Source: Candidatus Villigracilis proximus (lineage in GTDB: Bacteria; Chloroflexota; Anaerolineae; Anaerolineales; Villigracilaceae). Taken from it: DNA of 64,000 bases. Below are positions 9,194 to 17,939 of the stretch, in pieces. The position numbers and the translations under genes were made by a program. Under the pieces are notes generated by a model, which was not told the DNA's origin, ran no database searches, and worked only from the letters and a program-made list of their open reading frames with translations. Every line of letters starts with the position of its first letter. Position 1 is the first letter of the stretch. The DNA is taken from the NCBI GenBank assembly GCA_016715195.1, contig JADKBB010000001.1, positions 220,839 through 284,838 of the forward strand, in the 5' to 3' direction.

Positions 9194-10193
9194 TTAGTTG
9201 TTTGGGTAAACAAACAACTCTAAAGAAAAGTAGGCTTTTTCCTGTTTTCGCCGATCAATAAAACCAAGAATAACCGCAATATTTTCCGGCTGTCTTCAAG
9301 CGAAATGCGTGGCGGTTTATTTACATGATCGCATCGCACAGATCTTCCACTTCACCAAGATATAACTCATTGCCTTTAACTTTTATTTTTCCTCTGTATC
9401 GCCGCGCGAAAAAATACTTCATTTTTTTCCCGGGCTTAAATGGGTTGGGATATTGAACGAAGCATCCGTGCCTACAATCTCGACCATCGAGCGGAATGGG
9501 GATTTGAATCCACAATCAAATTGCGCATGGACTCCATTCTCAAATCGCATCTGCCCGACGAAAGAATCATCGGCTCCCCTGACCTGTAACCTGCCAGCCA
9601 AATACTTCAAGCGGTTCAGCGCCGACGATTGTCCGCGCGTAGGAAATGGGATAGCATCCCACATCCCAAATACTGCCGCCGCCAGCCTCTTCCATCCAGC
9701 GGTAATTGCCTTCACGCGTCAGTGTAAAGGTGAACGAACCTTTGATAAGTTGTAGTTTTCCCAGCACACCGCTCTCTACAATTTCTTTTACTTTCAAGGT
9801 TTGCGCGTGATGTCTATACATGAATGCTTCTGCAACTACTTTGCCGGTTTCGCGTGCGGCCTGACTCATTGCATCTGCTTCGGCGAGCGTTAATGCAAAT
9901 GGTTTTTCGCACAGCACGTGTTTGCCGGCGTGCAAAGCTTTGATCGTCCATTCGGCGTGCAGATGATTGGGAAGTGAGTTGTAGATCACGTCTATTTCAG
10001 GGTCGGCGAGCAGGGCTTCGTAACTACCGTGCGCGCGCGGGATTTTCCATTCGCGTGCGTATGCTTCAGCGGAGGAAATGCTTCTCGAAGCAACGGCCAG
10101 TAAGCGGGTCCGTTTTGATGCGGTGAGCGGATTGATCAAAGCGCGATTTATTTTTGCGGTCGAGAGGAGTCCCCAGTTAAGTATTTTGTCCAT
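9194..10193 (-). pseudogene. Gfo/Idh/MocA family oxidoreductase, four frame disruptions
   Basis: NAD(P)-dependent sugar or diol dehydrogenase, reconstructed at about 333 residues, the family's usual length. The N-terminal Rossmann region reads NWGLLSTAKINRALI, followed by DVIYNSLPNHLHAEW and the conserved CEKPFAL motif near residue 95. The second half is readable only across frames: indels lie near 9590 (a G run one too long), 9440, 9325 and 9280 (AAAA one short). After repair the protein continues DDSFVGQMRF, NPFKPGKKMKYFF and RISLEDSRKNIAVILGFIDRR, ending at TAA 9194-9196. The start overlaps the end of the MFS gene. It could be a xylose or related sugar dehydrogenase, but no substrate can be assigned. 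Confidence 0.75.
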
Positions 10194-11351
10194 TTGAAAT
10201 CCTTTTCATAAGTGTTGCGACTGAGATGAGGAGGATCAGCATAAATAAAATAATCAGTGAAAGACCCGTTTGTAAACCGAACAGGTCGCTGCTCCAGGCG
10301 ATGAGCCATGGACCAATAACGCCGCCAAGTCCTGCGAATGTGAAGAGGACGCCGAGAACGGTATTTGCATTTTCTGTGTGCGTATCTGAAACTGCGGCGG
10401 TGATGGTGGGAAAGATGATTGAGAGAAAGAAGCCGGTCATGGCTAAAAGGAAGGAGATTTCATGAGGGCCGAACAAACCAGCCGCGATGCAAACGATGCC
10501 GCCAATGGTCATGAAAAGAATCGAGCGCAGGTAGCCGATGCGGTGAACGAAGAAGCCGCCTAGTAAACGTCCGATCATCAGCATGGCGAAAAATAATGAA
10601 AGCGATTGATTGCTGGCGGTCACTGAGATATTGCGAGTTTCCTGAAGAAAGGTAACAAGCCAGGATGCCAGCCCGATCTCTGCCGCGACATAAAATGTAA
10701 TTGCGGCGTAGAACCAGGGGAGTTGTCCTTTGAATGCGATTTGCGGAATGTGACGAAAATCAAGTTGTGCTTTTTCTTCTGCTTTTGGGAAGCGCAGGAA
10801 AATAAAAATCAATACGAATAGGGCGATCAGTAGAATATCCCAGCGGTAGATCAAGCGCCATGACATGTTGATGGATAATAGCCAGCCTGCGAAAAGCGGT
10901 GCGATGAGCGACCCCAATCCATGCAAAACAGCCATTAGGTTGAGATATAGTCCTTTGCGTTCATGATGCAGACTGACAATGATTGCGTTTGGCCCAAGCT
11001 CAAGCGCGCCAAGCCCCATACCAAGCACAAAGAGCGAGCCTGAGAGTAGTATGGCAGACTGGAAAAACTATAGCCACCGACGCCGATACCTAAAAATACA
11101 CCGGCTAAAAGGATCACGCTTTTTAATCCGAAGCGGTCTGCAAGAATGCCTGTGATGAGTGTGGCGATGAGGAAACCCAAATATTCGCCGAAGAAAATAT
11201 TTCCGCCTGTGCCGTAGGTGATATTTAATTCTGCGAGCATGGCGGGCAGGGTGGGGCCTTTGAGATTGTCTGTGAATCCGAAGACAAAGAAGGAAAGAAA
11301 GCAGCCGGCTGTGAGTAGGAAGATGGTGGTTTTGGATGATTTGATTTGCAT
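10177..11351 (-). CDS. MFS transporter, frameshifted
   Basis: Major facilitator superfamily carrier of about 391 residues and 12 membrane segments. The N-terminal half (MQIKSSKTTIFLLTAGCFLSFFVFGFTDNL) includes the loop-2 motif GILADRFGLKS. The second half starts in another frame at LGMGLGALELGPNAIIVSL. The break is one missing base near 11043-11050 (YYS...SGSLFVLG). It resembles sugar/fucose-permease-like members. The stop overlaps the start of the downstream oxidoreductase, so both are likely one operon for uptake and oxidation of a sugar or polyol; the substrate is unknown. Confidence 0.8.
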
Positions 11352-11363
11352 GATGGTAAATTA

Positions 11364-11400
11364 TAACGGGTCTGGCTTAAGTGCTAAGCCAGACCCGTTA
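11364..11400 (-). terminator. Terminator of the xylose-transport operon
   Basis: A perfect 16-bp inverted repeat (TAACGGGTCTGGCTTA and its complement, five-base loop) lies between the end of the xylH-type gene (11447) and the start of the MFS gene (11351). The T-tract is weak on the minus strand. Confidence 0.65.
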
Positions 11401-11446
11401 TTGATGTGAATTTGTTGTATATGTAATCTGCTTTTTTTTAAAGAGT

Positions 11447-12631
11447 TTACTGAGCTCGATTGCGGGTTGCCACATCGAAGATGACTGCGGCGGCGAGAAC
11501 TGCACCTCTGACCATGTATTGATAGGCGATGCCGATGCCCATCAGGTTCATACCGCTGGTTAGTGAGGTCATTACCAACGCGCCAACGATTGAGCCTATG
11601 ACTTTTCCAACGCCGCCGGCCGCAGACACACCGCCAACGTAGGCTGCGGCAATCGCGTCCAATTCAAAAAGTGTGCCAGCGGTTGTTGTGGCAGATTGCA
11701 AGCGTGATGCAAATAGAATGCCTGATAATCCAGAAAGCATCCCCATCGAGCCAAAAACAACATAGATCAATCGTTTGACGCTGATGCCGCTTAATTCTGC
11801 TGCTTCCGGATTTCCGCCAATGGCGTATATATGCCTGCCCAATACAGTTTTTGACATGATGAAATCATAGATGCCGACAACGATCAGTACAATGACGACT
11901 GTCCATGAGAGTCCGTTGTATCCTGCGAGTACCCAGGTGATTCCTGCAACGATGATGGAGGTAAATGCAATTTTCAGGACGAAGATATCCATGGGCAGAA
12001 CTTCAAAGTCATAAGCCAGCTTTTTTCTGCGGTCATTGATTTCGTTGAAGATGAACAGAAGCAGGGCTGCGAAACCAAGGATAAGGGTTAGCTTGTGTAC
12101 TTCGGGTAAGAAGTTGAGTCCGGGAATATCGGGGATGTAACCATTTCCGAGTGCGTTAAAGGTGTCATTGGAAATAATGATGGTGCCGGTGCTTTCTGTG
12201 ACAACCAGGATTGCACCTCTATAGATTAACCAGCCTGCAAGCGTTGCAACGAATGACGGGATCTTCATTTGCGCGACCAAAAAAGCGGTCAGTACGCCGG
12301 CAAATGCGCCAAGTGCCAGTACCAGGGGGATCACTGCATAAACAGGCATTCCCCAAAACGCGAGAGCGATCGCTGCGATGGCTCCCAGAAAACCTGCGAG
12401 AAACCCGACGGAAAGATCAATATGACGGATGATAATTACAAGCGTCATGCCGACTGCCAATACCGCGATATACCCGGTCTGGTTCATCAGGTTGCTGATA
12501 TTTCTGGATGAAATGAATATGCCGTCGGTGGTGATGGTAAAGATCACCATGATAACAAACAGGGCGATATACATTCCGTATTCACGGATATTTTTTTGTA
12601 ATAATTTCCCGGCGTTTTGTAAAAATAACAT
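11447..12631 (-). CDS. xylH: Xylose-type ABC transporter permease
   Basis: Permease of a CUT2-family importer (394 residues, about ten hydrophobic segments). Diagnostic stretches are LMNQTGYIAVLAVGMTLVII, HIDLSVGFLAGFLGA, MKIPSFVATLAGWLIYRG and the C-terminal GRHIYAIGGNPEAAELSGI and ELDAIAAAYVGGVSAAGGVG, as in XylH/RbsC proteins. The central insertion of about 90 residues between GWLIYRG and GRHIYAIGG is typical of XylH rather than RbsC. It lies 11 bases downstream of the ATPase. It forms the channel for the double-domain binding protein at 14339-16471. Confidence 0.9.
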   Translation of the reverse strand: MLFLQNAGKLLQKNIREYGMYIALFVIMVIFTITTDGIFISSRNISNLMNQTGYIAVLAVGMTLVIIIRHIDLSVGFLAGFLGAIAAIALAFWGMPVYAVIPLVLALGAFAGVLTAFLVAQMKIPSFVATLAGWLIYRGAILVVTESTGTIIISNDTFNALGNGYIPDIPGLNFLPEVHKLTLILGFAALLLFIFNEINDRRKKLAYDFEVLPMDIFVLKIAFTSIIVAGITWVLAGYNGLSWTVVIVLIVVGIYDFIMSKTVLGRHIYAIGGNPEAAELSGISVKRLIYVVFGSMGMLSGLSGILFASRLQSATTTAGTLFELDAIAAAYVGGVSAAGGVGKVIGSIVGALVMTSLTSGMNLMGIGIAYQYMVRGAVLAAAVIFDVATRNRAQ

Positions 12632-12642
12632 TTGCAGACTCC

Positions 12643-14166
12643 TTAGTAATTGGTCGCCAATTGCATGATTTTTTCCTGCGTTGCTTCGCTGCCTGCCAAT
12701 TCCCCTGTAATTTTGCCGGCTGAAACAACATAGACTCTATCGCTCATTCCCAGAACTTCCGGCAACTCGGAAGAGATCATAATAATGCTTAAGCCTTGCT
12801 CAACCAGTTTCGTCATGATCGTGTAAATTTCATATTTTGCGCCAACATCAATGCCTCGCGTTGGTTCATCTAAAATTAACAATTTAGGGCCGACAAACAA
12901 CCATTTACCGAGAGATACTTTTTGCTGATTTCCGCCGCTTAGGTTTGAAGTCTTTTGCTCCACGCTTGGCGTCTTGATATTTAAGGAGACTCGATATTCG
13001 TTTGCAACTTTAACTTCCGAGTTGTCATTGACGACATTTCGAATGGATATTTCCTTTAGATTTGCGATGGTAATGTTTTGTTTCACATCCTGGATCAGGA
13101 TCAATCCATTGCCTTTTCTATCTTCAGTTACATAGGCAACGCCCGCTTTGATCGCATCTTGAGGGTGCTTGAATCGTTTCTTGCTCCCCAGTATTGATAT
13201 ATCCCCGCTGATGTTATATCCACCGGGGTTGCCAAATATGCTCAAGGCAAGTTCAGTACGCCCGGAACCCATCAGGCCTGCAAACCCAACGATCTCCCCT
13301 TTTTTTACATGAAAATTAATATCCTTAAGAATACTTCTGCCAAGGGCCGGATCGTACGCATTCCAATTTTCCACACGCAGGACAACTTCCCCAATTTGTC
13401 GGTTTTCTTTTTTGGGATAGATGTTGTCGATCTCGCGCCCTACCATGTGCTTTATCAAAGCGCTTTCAGATACTTCACCCTTTTTAGCGTTCAGTGTGCA
13501 TATCGTTTGTCCATCGCGAAGTACGGTGACTGAATCCGCGATTTCGATTACTTCCCGTAATTTGTGTGAAATTAATACGCACGTTACGCCGTGGCTTTTT
13601 AATTCACGCAAAAGGTTAAGTAAATTTTCGCTGTCATCTTCGTTTAGCGCCGCCGTAGGTTCATCCAGGATTAATAACTTAACATCCTTGCTGAGCGCCT
13701 TGGCGATTTCAACCAACTGCCTTTTTCCCACACCCAGATCCCTTACTTTTTCGGCAAGGTTTACATTAAGTTTTACTTTTTTCAACATTTGGCCCGCACG
13801 TTTGATGGTTTCATTCCAGTCAATGAGCGATCCGTTTTTGATCTCGTGGCCGAGGAAAATATTTTCGTATACGGTCATTTCAGGAATGAGCGCCAGTTCC
13901 TGATAGATAATGGCGATGCCGGCTTTCTCACTATCGCTGATTCCTCTGAAGGTTTGTACTTTCCCGTTAAAAACAATGTCACCTGTGTAGTCACCGTGTG
14001 GATACACTCCACTTAATACCTTCATTAAAGTGGATTTCCCAGCACCGTTTTCGCCCACCAGACAATGAATCTCGCCTTCAGTTACTTGAAAGCTGACGTT
14101 GTTCAAAGCTTTTACACCAGGGAATTCCTTGGTGATGTTTTTCATCTCTAATATGGGAGTATTCAT
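12643..14166 (-). CDS. xylG: Xylose-type ABC transporter ATPase (two cassettes)
   Basis: A 507-residue tandem ATPase of the CUT2 family. The first cassette has GENGAGKSTLMK (Walker A), VGKRQLVEIAKAL (signature region) and LLILDEPTAALNEDD (Walker B). The second has degenerate GLMGSGRTEL, a strong signature LSGGNQQKVSLGKWL and LLILDEPTRGIDVGAKYEI. The frame is open further upstream, but ATG at 14166 is chosen because AGGAG lies nine bases before it and the protein then begins MNTPILEMKNITKEF. It is cytoplasmic and attached to XylH. It lies 173 bases downstream of the binding-protein gene, with two hairpins in between. Confidence 0.92.
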   Translation of the reverse strand: MNTPILEMKNITKEFPGVKALNNVSFQVTEGEIHCLVGENGAGKSTLMKVLSGVYPHGDYTGDIVFNGKVQTFRGISDSEKAGIAIIYQELALIPEMTVYENIFLGHEIKNGSLIDWNETIKRAGQMLKKVKLNVNLAEKVRDLGVGKRQLVEIAKALSKDVKLLILDEPTAALNEDDSENLLNLLRELKSHGVTCVLISHKLREVIEIADSVTVLRDGQTICTLNAKKGEVSESALIKHMVGREIDNIYPKKENRQIGEVVLRVENWNAYDPALGRSILKDINFHVKKGEIVGFAGLMGSGRTELALSIFGNPGGYNISGDISILGSKKRFKHPQDAIKAGVAYVTEDRKGNGLILIQDVKQNITIANLKEISIRNVVNDNSEVKVANEYRVSLNIKTPSVEQKTSNLSGGNQQKVSLGKWLFVGPKLLILDEPTRGIDVGAKYEIYTIMTKLVEQGLSIIMISSELPEVLGMSDRVYVVSAGKITGELAGSEATQEKIMQLATNY

Positions 14167-14202
14167 GAGCGGCGCACTCCTAAAGATTGTAAAGCTGGTA
14201 AA

Positions 14203-14256
14203 AGTCCTGCAAGTTTTTTGCAATCATCAAATTTGATTGAATCCAACTCGCAGGAC
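14203..14256 (-). other. Second inverted repeat between xylF-type and xylG genes
   Basis: Outer arms GTCCTGC / GCAGGAC enclose an inner palindrome CAATCATCAAATTTGATTG and a partial GCAAGTT/AACTCGC pairing, so a long hairpin can form just upstream of the xylG ribosome-binding site. It follows the stronger hairpin at 14280-14321. A role in differential expression is inferred. Confidence 0.5.
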
Positions 14257-14279
14257 CGTACTTCTTATCTGACTGAATT

Positions 14280-14321
14280 ATACAGGAATAGTGACGGGTT
14301 AGTCCATCACTATTCCTGTAT
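14280..14321 (-). terminator. Hairpin after the xylose-binding protein gene
   Basis: The perfect 15-bp arms ATACAGGAATAGTGA / TCACTATTCCTGTAT with a 12-base loop begin 18 bases past the stop of the binding-protein gene. It could be a partial terminator or 3'-end stabiliser separating the binding protein from xylG. Confidence 0.65.
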
Positions 14322-14338
14322 GGTCTAACTGAGTTTAA

Positions 14339-16471
14339 TTATTTTAAGCCGGTGAAATCGCTGGCAGGATAGTAGCCAGAGTCGATCAAAGCGGACTGAA
14401 CATTGTCTTTGGTGACTGTGACGACTATGGTCGGGTTGGCGGGAACGTCAACTGTGCCGTTGTTGTAGGAATTTGAAGCTGCAGGAGTTTCACCTTCAAC
14501 GAAGGAGACAGCGGCGGCGATTGCATCGTCTACCAATGTGCGGACATCCTTGAAGACGGTCATGGACTGCTTGCCGTCAATGATGTACTGGACAGAAGCT
14601 TTCTCAGCATCCTGGCCGGTGACAGCATAGCTGGTTACGTCTGTATCGGCAGCGAAAGCATCAGCAATCGCGCGAGCGGTGCCGTCGTTCGGGGCGAGAA
14701 TGAAGACGTTACCCTTGTCAGCAGCAGCAGCGGCTGTGAGGTTGGCTTCAGCCAAAGTCTTGGCGGTGTTGAAATCCCAGTTGGTTGTGATCTGACCAAT
14801 GATCGCGGCTTGTTCGTCGCGGGTCAAAGTGGCTTTGTCTTGAAGAGCAACAGCTTCGTCAGAGTTCTTGATGACGAAAGTGCCGTCAGCGATCTTGGGC
14901 TGGAGGACATTCCAGGCGCCTTCAAAGAAAAGGAAAGCGTTGTTATCGGAGGCAGCGCCAGCATACAGGTAAAGAGGATTGCCTTCACCGGTGGCGTTGT
15001 CAACCAAATATTGAGCCTGAGCGGCGCCCACGGAGATGCTGTCAAATGTGACATAGAAGTCAACAGCGTCAGTGTCGCGGATCAAGCGGTCATAGGAAAT
15101 CACTTTCACGCCAGCATCACGAGCAGCTTCAGCGGCAGCGCCGGCAGCAGCACCATCTTGCGGGGTGAAGATGATAACCTTAACGCCTTGAGTGATCAGA
15201 GATTCAACATTGGCTTTTTCTTTTGCAGAATCGCCCTGGCTGAAAAGAATCTGAACATCATAACCGGCGGCGGTCAAAGCTTCCTTGAAGCGGGCTTCGT
15301 CCTGAACCCAGCGGGGTTCATCTTTGGTGGGGAGGATGATACCAACTGAAAGTTTTGTTGCTTCTGGGAATATGAAATCGCTGGCAGGATAGTAGCCAGA
15401 GTCGATCAAAGCGGACTGAACGTTGTCCTTGGTGACAGTGACAACCACAGTCGGGTTGGCAGGAACATCAATCTTGCCATTATTGTAGGAGTTTGAAGCT
15501 TCAGGAGTTTTACCTTCAACGAAGGATACAGCAGCAGAGATTGCATCGTCTACCAATGTGCGGACATCCTTGAAGACGGTCATGGACTGCTTGCCGTCAA
15601 TGATGTACTGGACAGAGGCTTTCTCAGCATCCTGGCCGGTGACAGCATAGCTGGTTACATCACCATCGGCGCCGAAAGCATCAGCAATCGCGCGAGCGGT
15701 GCCGTCGTTCGGGGCGAGAATGAAGACGTTACCCTTGTCAGCAGCAGCAGCGGCTGTGAGGTTGGCTTCAGCCAAAGTCTTGGCGGTGTTGAAATCCCAG
15801 TTGGTTGTGACTTGGCCAATGATCGCGGCTTGTTCGTCGCGGGTCAAAGTGGCTTTGTCTTGAAGAGCAACAGCTTCGTCAGAGTTCTTGATGACGAATG
15901 TGCCGTCAGCGATCTTGGGCTGGAGGACATTCCAAGCGCCTTCGAAGAACAGGAAAGCGTTGTTATCGGAGGCAGCGCCAGCATACAGGTAAAGAGGATT
16001 GCCTTCACCGGTGGCGTTGTCAACCAAATACTGAGCCTGAGCGGCGCCCACGGAGATGCTGTCAAATGTGACATAGAAGTCAACAGCGTCAGTGTCGCGG
16101 ATCAAGCGGTCATAGGAGATCACTTTCACACCAGCAGCACGAGCAGCTTCAGCAGCAGCGCCGGCAGCAGCGCCGTCTTGCGGGGTGAGGATGATAACCT
16201 TGACGCCCTTGGTAATCAGGGCCTCAACATTGGCTTTTTCTTTTGCAGAATCACCCTGACTAAAGAGGATTTCCACATCATAGCCTTCAGCGGTCAAAGC
16301 TTCCTTGAAGCGGGCTTCGTCCTGAACCCAGCGGGGTTCATCTTTGGTCGGAAGTACAATGCCGACCGCGAGTTTTGTTTCCGGGGCGGTTGTGGCAGCG
16401 CCGCCGCAGGCGGTAAGTGCCATTGATGCGATCACTAAAATGCTCAAAAGAGCAAATAACTTTTTATTCAT
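14339..16471 (-). CDS. xylF: Double-domain xylose-type sugar-binding lipoprotein
   Basis: A 710-residue lipoprotein containing two complete periplasmic-binding-protein domains in tandem; the family normally has one (about 330-370 residues). The signal peptide MNKKLFALLSILVIASMALTAC has Cys at residue 22. Domain 1 starts KLAVGIVLPTKDEPRWVQDE near residue 33 and domain 2 starts KLSVGIILPTKDEPRWVQDE near residue 373. Both contain YDRLIRDTDAVDFYVTFDS and YAVTGQDAEKASVQYIIDGKQ, as in XylF. The domains are offset by exactly 1020 bases (340 codons) and are nearly identical. Xylose is the likely ligand because of XylG/XylH and the XylR-type operator upstream; this is inference. Confidence 0.93.
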   Translation of the reverse strand: MNKKLFALLSILVIASMALTACGGAATTAPETKLAVGIVLPTKDEPRWVQDEARFKEALTAEGYDVEILFSQGDSAKEKANVEALITKGVKVIILTPQDGAAAGAAAEAARAAGVKVISYDRLIRDTDAVDFYVTFDSISVGAAQAQYLVDNATGEGNPLYLYAGAASDNNAFLFFEGAWNVLQPKIADGTFVIKNSDEAVALQDKATLTRDEQAAIIGQVTTNWDFNTAKTLAEANLTAAAAADKGNVFILAPNDGTARAIADAFGADGDVTSYAVTGQDAEKASVQYIIDGKQSMTVFKDVRTLVDDAISAAVSFVEGKTPEASNSYNNGKIDVPANPTVVVTVTKDNVQSALIDSGYYPASDFIFPEATKLSVGIILPTKDEPRWVQDEARFKEALTAAGYDVQILFSQGDSAKEKANVESLITQGVKVIIFTPQDGAAAGAAAEAARDAGVKVISYDRLIRDTDAVDFYVTFDSISVGAAQAQYLVDNATGEGNPLYLYAGAASDNNAFLFFEGAWNVLQPKIADGTFVIKNSDEAVALQDKATLTRDEQAAIIGQITTNWDFNTAKTLAEANLTAAAAADKGNVFILAPNDGTARAIADAFAADTDVTSYAVTGQDAEKASVQYIIDGKQSMTVFKDVRTLVDDAIAAAVSFVEGETPAASNSYNNGTVDVPANPTIVVTVTKDNVQSALIDSGYYPASDFTGLK
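14352..15360 (-). repeat. Intragenic tandem repeat, copy 2 (C-terminal domain)
   Basis: This is the second copy of the 1020-base direct repeat in the sugar-binding protein gene. Aligned 60-base rows range from identical (14941 and 15961) to about a dozen differences (14401 and 15421), so it is a diverged duplication, not a duplicated assembly segment. Confidence 0.9.
15372..16380 (-). repeat. Intragenic tandem repeat, copy 1 (N-terminal domain)
   Basis: This is the first copy of the same 1020-base unit, encoding the N-terminal ligand-binding domain. The junction with copy 2 is a short linker encoding DFIFPEAT. Confidence 0.9.
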
Positions 16472-16533
16472 TCTTCTCTCCTTACAGATTATATTTCTTG
16501 ACGATTAAACGACATCTCTTCGAGTGAAAAAAA

Positions 16534-17781
16534 TTAGCGGTTTGTGTAATCACCTCCTTTATTCATGGGCCTTGATAAAACATCGTCAATAACGATGGCG
16601 ATGGCTCCAATTAAACTTGCGTCCGATCTAAAAGACGATAGTTGTACTTCAGCTTGCTGGTTGATTTCAGGTAAAAATGAATGATGTGCAATGGTCTCTC
16701 TGATCGCTGGTAATAGATACTCTCCAGCTAAACTCAATGGACCGCCAAGTATGATCTTTTCAGGATTAAAGATGTTGATCAAACCCGCGAATCCTTTTCC
16801 CATGGCATGGCCTGCTTCAGTAAAAGATTCAATAGCTTCTGCATCGCCCAGGTCTGCCGCTTGTTTGATAAGGGGAATGGAAAGCACGGCGTTTTGGTCT
16901 GCCATAAGTTTTGGAATAATGCTGCTTCGTTTTACTTCAAGTCGGGCCTGTACTCGCTGGATGATTGAATACTGATTTGCATATGTTTCCCAGCAGCCGC
17001 GATTTCCACAATGGCATACAGTTGGCGATGGCTCCGCCATGATGGGAGAGTGACCGATCTCACCGGCGTATCCATTTTTACCGCGATACAAATTTCCGTT
17101 TAAGAATAATCCACTGCCAATTCCAACACCGGCAAACACAAAAAGAAAATCCCGACATTCGCGCGCAGTGCCAAATAAATGCTCGGCAATCGTGGCGGCA
17201 TTTGCGTCATTTTCAATATATACATTTAGTTTAGTGTAGTCTGAAAAAATTTTTCTAAATGGCACATTTCGCCAGTGCAGATTTGGCGCAAAGATTAAAA
17301 CCCCTTCTTTTAAGTCCACAGTTCCAGGCGTCGAAAGACCGATTCCAAAAAAACGTTCGCCCTTTTTTTTATTAACAGTCATTGCCTCTTTTACAATCAA
17401 CAATGTTTGGTTGATCATTTTGTCTTGGCCTTCGGCTGGGTCGGCATCTTCTTTATAACGCCAAAGGATATTTCCCAGTAAATCAGTTACGGCTACAGTA
17501 ACAAAATCCACACCAAGTTCTACACCAACGATCAATCCTGCATGTGGATTGATTTCAAGCTTTGTAGCGGGTCGGCCTGCAGCTCCTGAATTGATTCCGG
17601 CTTCATGCACAAAATTTTGGGCAATTAATTCGTCTATAAGACTTGAGATAGTTGATTTGTTTAATCCCGTAGCAATGGCAAGTTGCGCGCGAGAAATAGG
17701 CGACTGTGAATGAACCAGCCGGAGTACGGATGACAAATTTTTCTCTCGAACAGTCGTTTGGTCTGCTGTATTTTTTACCAT
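16534..17781 (-). CDS. xylR: ROK-family transcriptional repressor, XylR type
   Basis: A 415-residue ROK repressor. Residues 10-75 form a winged helix (VLRLVHSQSPISRAQLAIATGLNKSTISSLIDEL). The sugar-binding ROK domain follows, with VGVELGVDFVTVAVTDLLG, NDANAATIAEHLFG and the zinc-binding motif CHCGNRGCWETYA. It lies 62 bases upstream of the binding-protein gene in the same direction. Its promoter contains a TTAGT...ACTAA operator that matches the general form of Bacillus XylR sites, so autoregulation and xylose-dependent control of the transport operon are likely. The start ATG at 17781 gives a normal ROK N-terminus. Confidence 0.9.
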   Translation of the reverse strand: MVKNTADQTTVREKNLSSVLRLVHSQSPISRAQLAIATGLNKSTISSLIDELIAQNFVHEAGINSGAAGRPATKLEINPHAGLIVGVELGVDFVTVAVTDLLGNILWRYKEDADPAEGQDKMINQTLLIVKEAMTVNKKKGERFFGIGLSTPGTVDLKEGVLIFAPNLHWRNVPFRKIFSDYTKLNVYIENDANAATIAEHLFGTARECRDFLFVFAGVGIGSGLFLNGNLYRGKNGYAGEIGHSPIMAEPSPTVCHCGNRGCWETYANQYSIIQRVQARLEVKRSSIIPKLMADQNAVLSIPLIKQAADLGDAEAIESFTEAGHAMGKGFAGLINIFNPEKIILGGPLSLAGEYLLPAIRETIAHHSFLPEINQQAEVQLSSFRSDASLIGAIAIVIDDVLSRPMNKGGDYTNR

Positions 17782-17786
17782 AAGGT

Positions 17787-17811
17787 TTAGTATGTTGGAA
17801 CAACAAACTAA
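17787..17811. promoter_or_regulatory. XylR-type operator
   Basis: A 25-base imperfect palindrome with arms TTAGTATGTTG and CAACAAACTAA around GGA. It resembles the Firmicute xyl operator (TTAGTTTGTT...AACAAACTAA). It begins six bases upstream of the xylR start codon and touches the -10 box, a position suited to repression. Confidence 0.75.
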
Positions 17812-17838
17812 TTATAGCGGTTGTGGAAGTTTTGTCAA
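17811..17838 (-). promoter_or_regulatory. Sigma-70-type promoter of xylR and the xylose operon
   Basis: Reading the minus strand, TTGACA (17833-17838) and TATAAT (17811-17816) are separated by 16 bases, both perfect consensus hexamers. The operator covers the start site. Confidence 0.8.
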
Positions 17839-17939
17839 CTTAAAAATTCAAACGAACTCAGACTCCAGCCCCGCATCAAGCGGAACCTCAAACCTGATTC
17901 AAATTAATGAGCAATATCTTTGCTTTGAGCTTCTCCACG

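Noticed and set aside
14352..16380. Long direct repeat as an assembly duplication
   Set aside because: The two copies differ at many positions and remain in frame, so a simple duplicated contig segment is unlikely, although read checks are still advisable.
14810..16426. Two similar plus-strand open frames within the xylF-type gene
   Set aside because: They are shadows repeated because the gene itself is internally duplicated; the minus-strand 710-residue frame is uninterrupted and recognisable.
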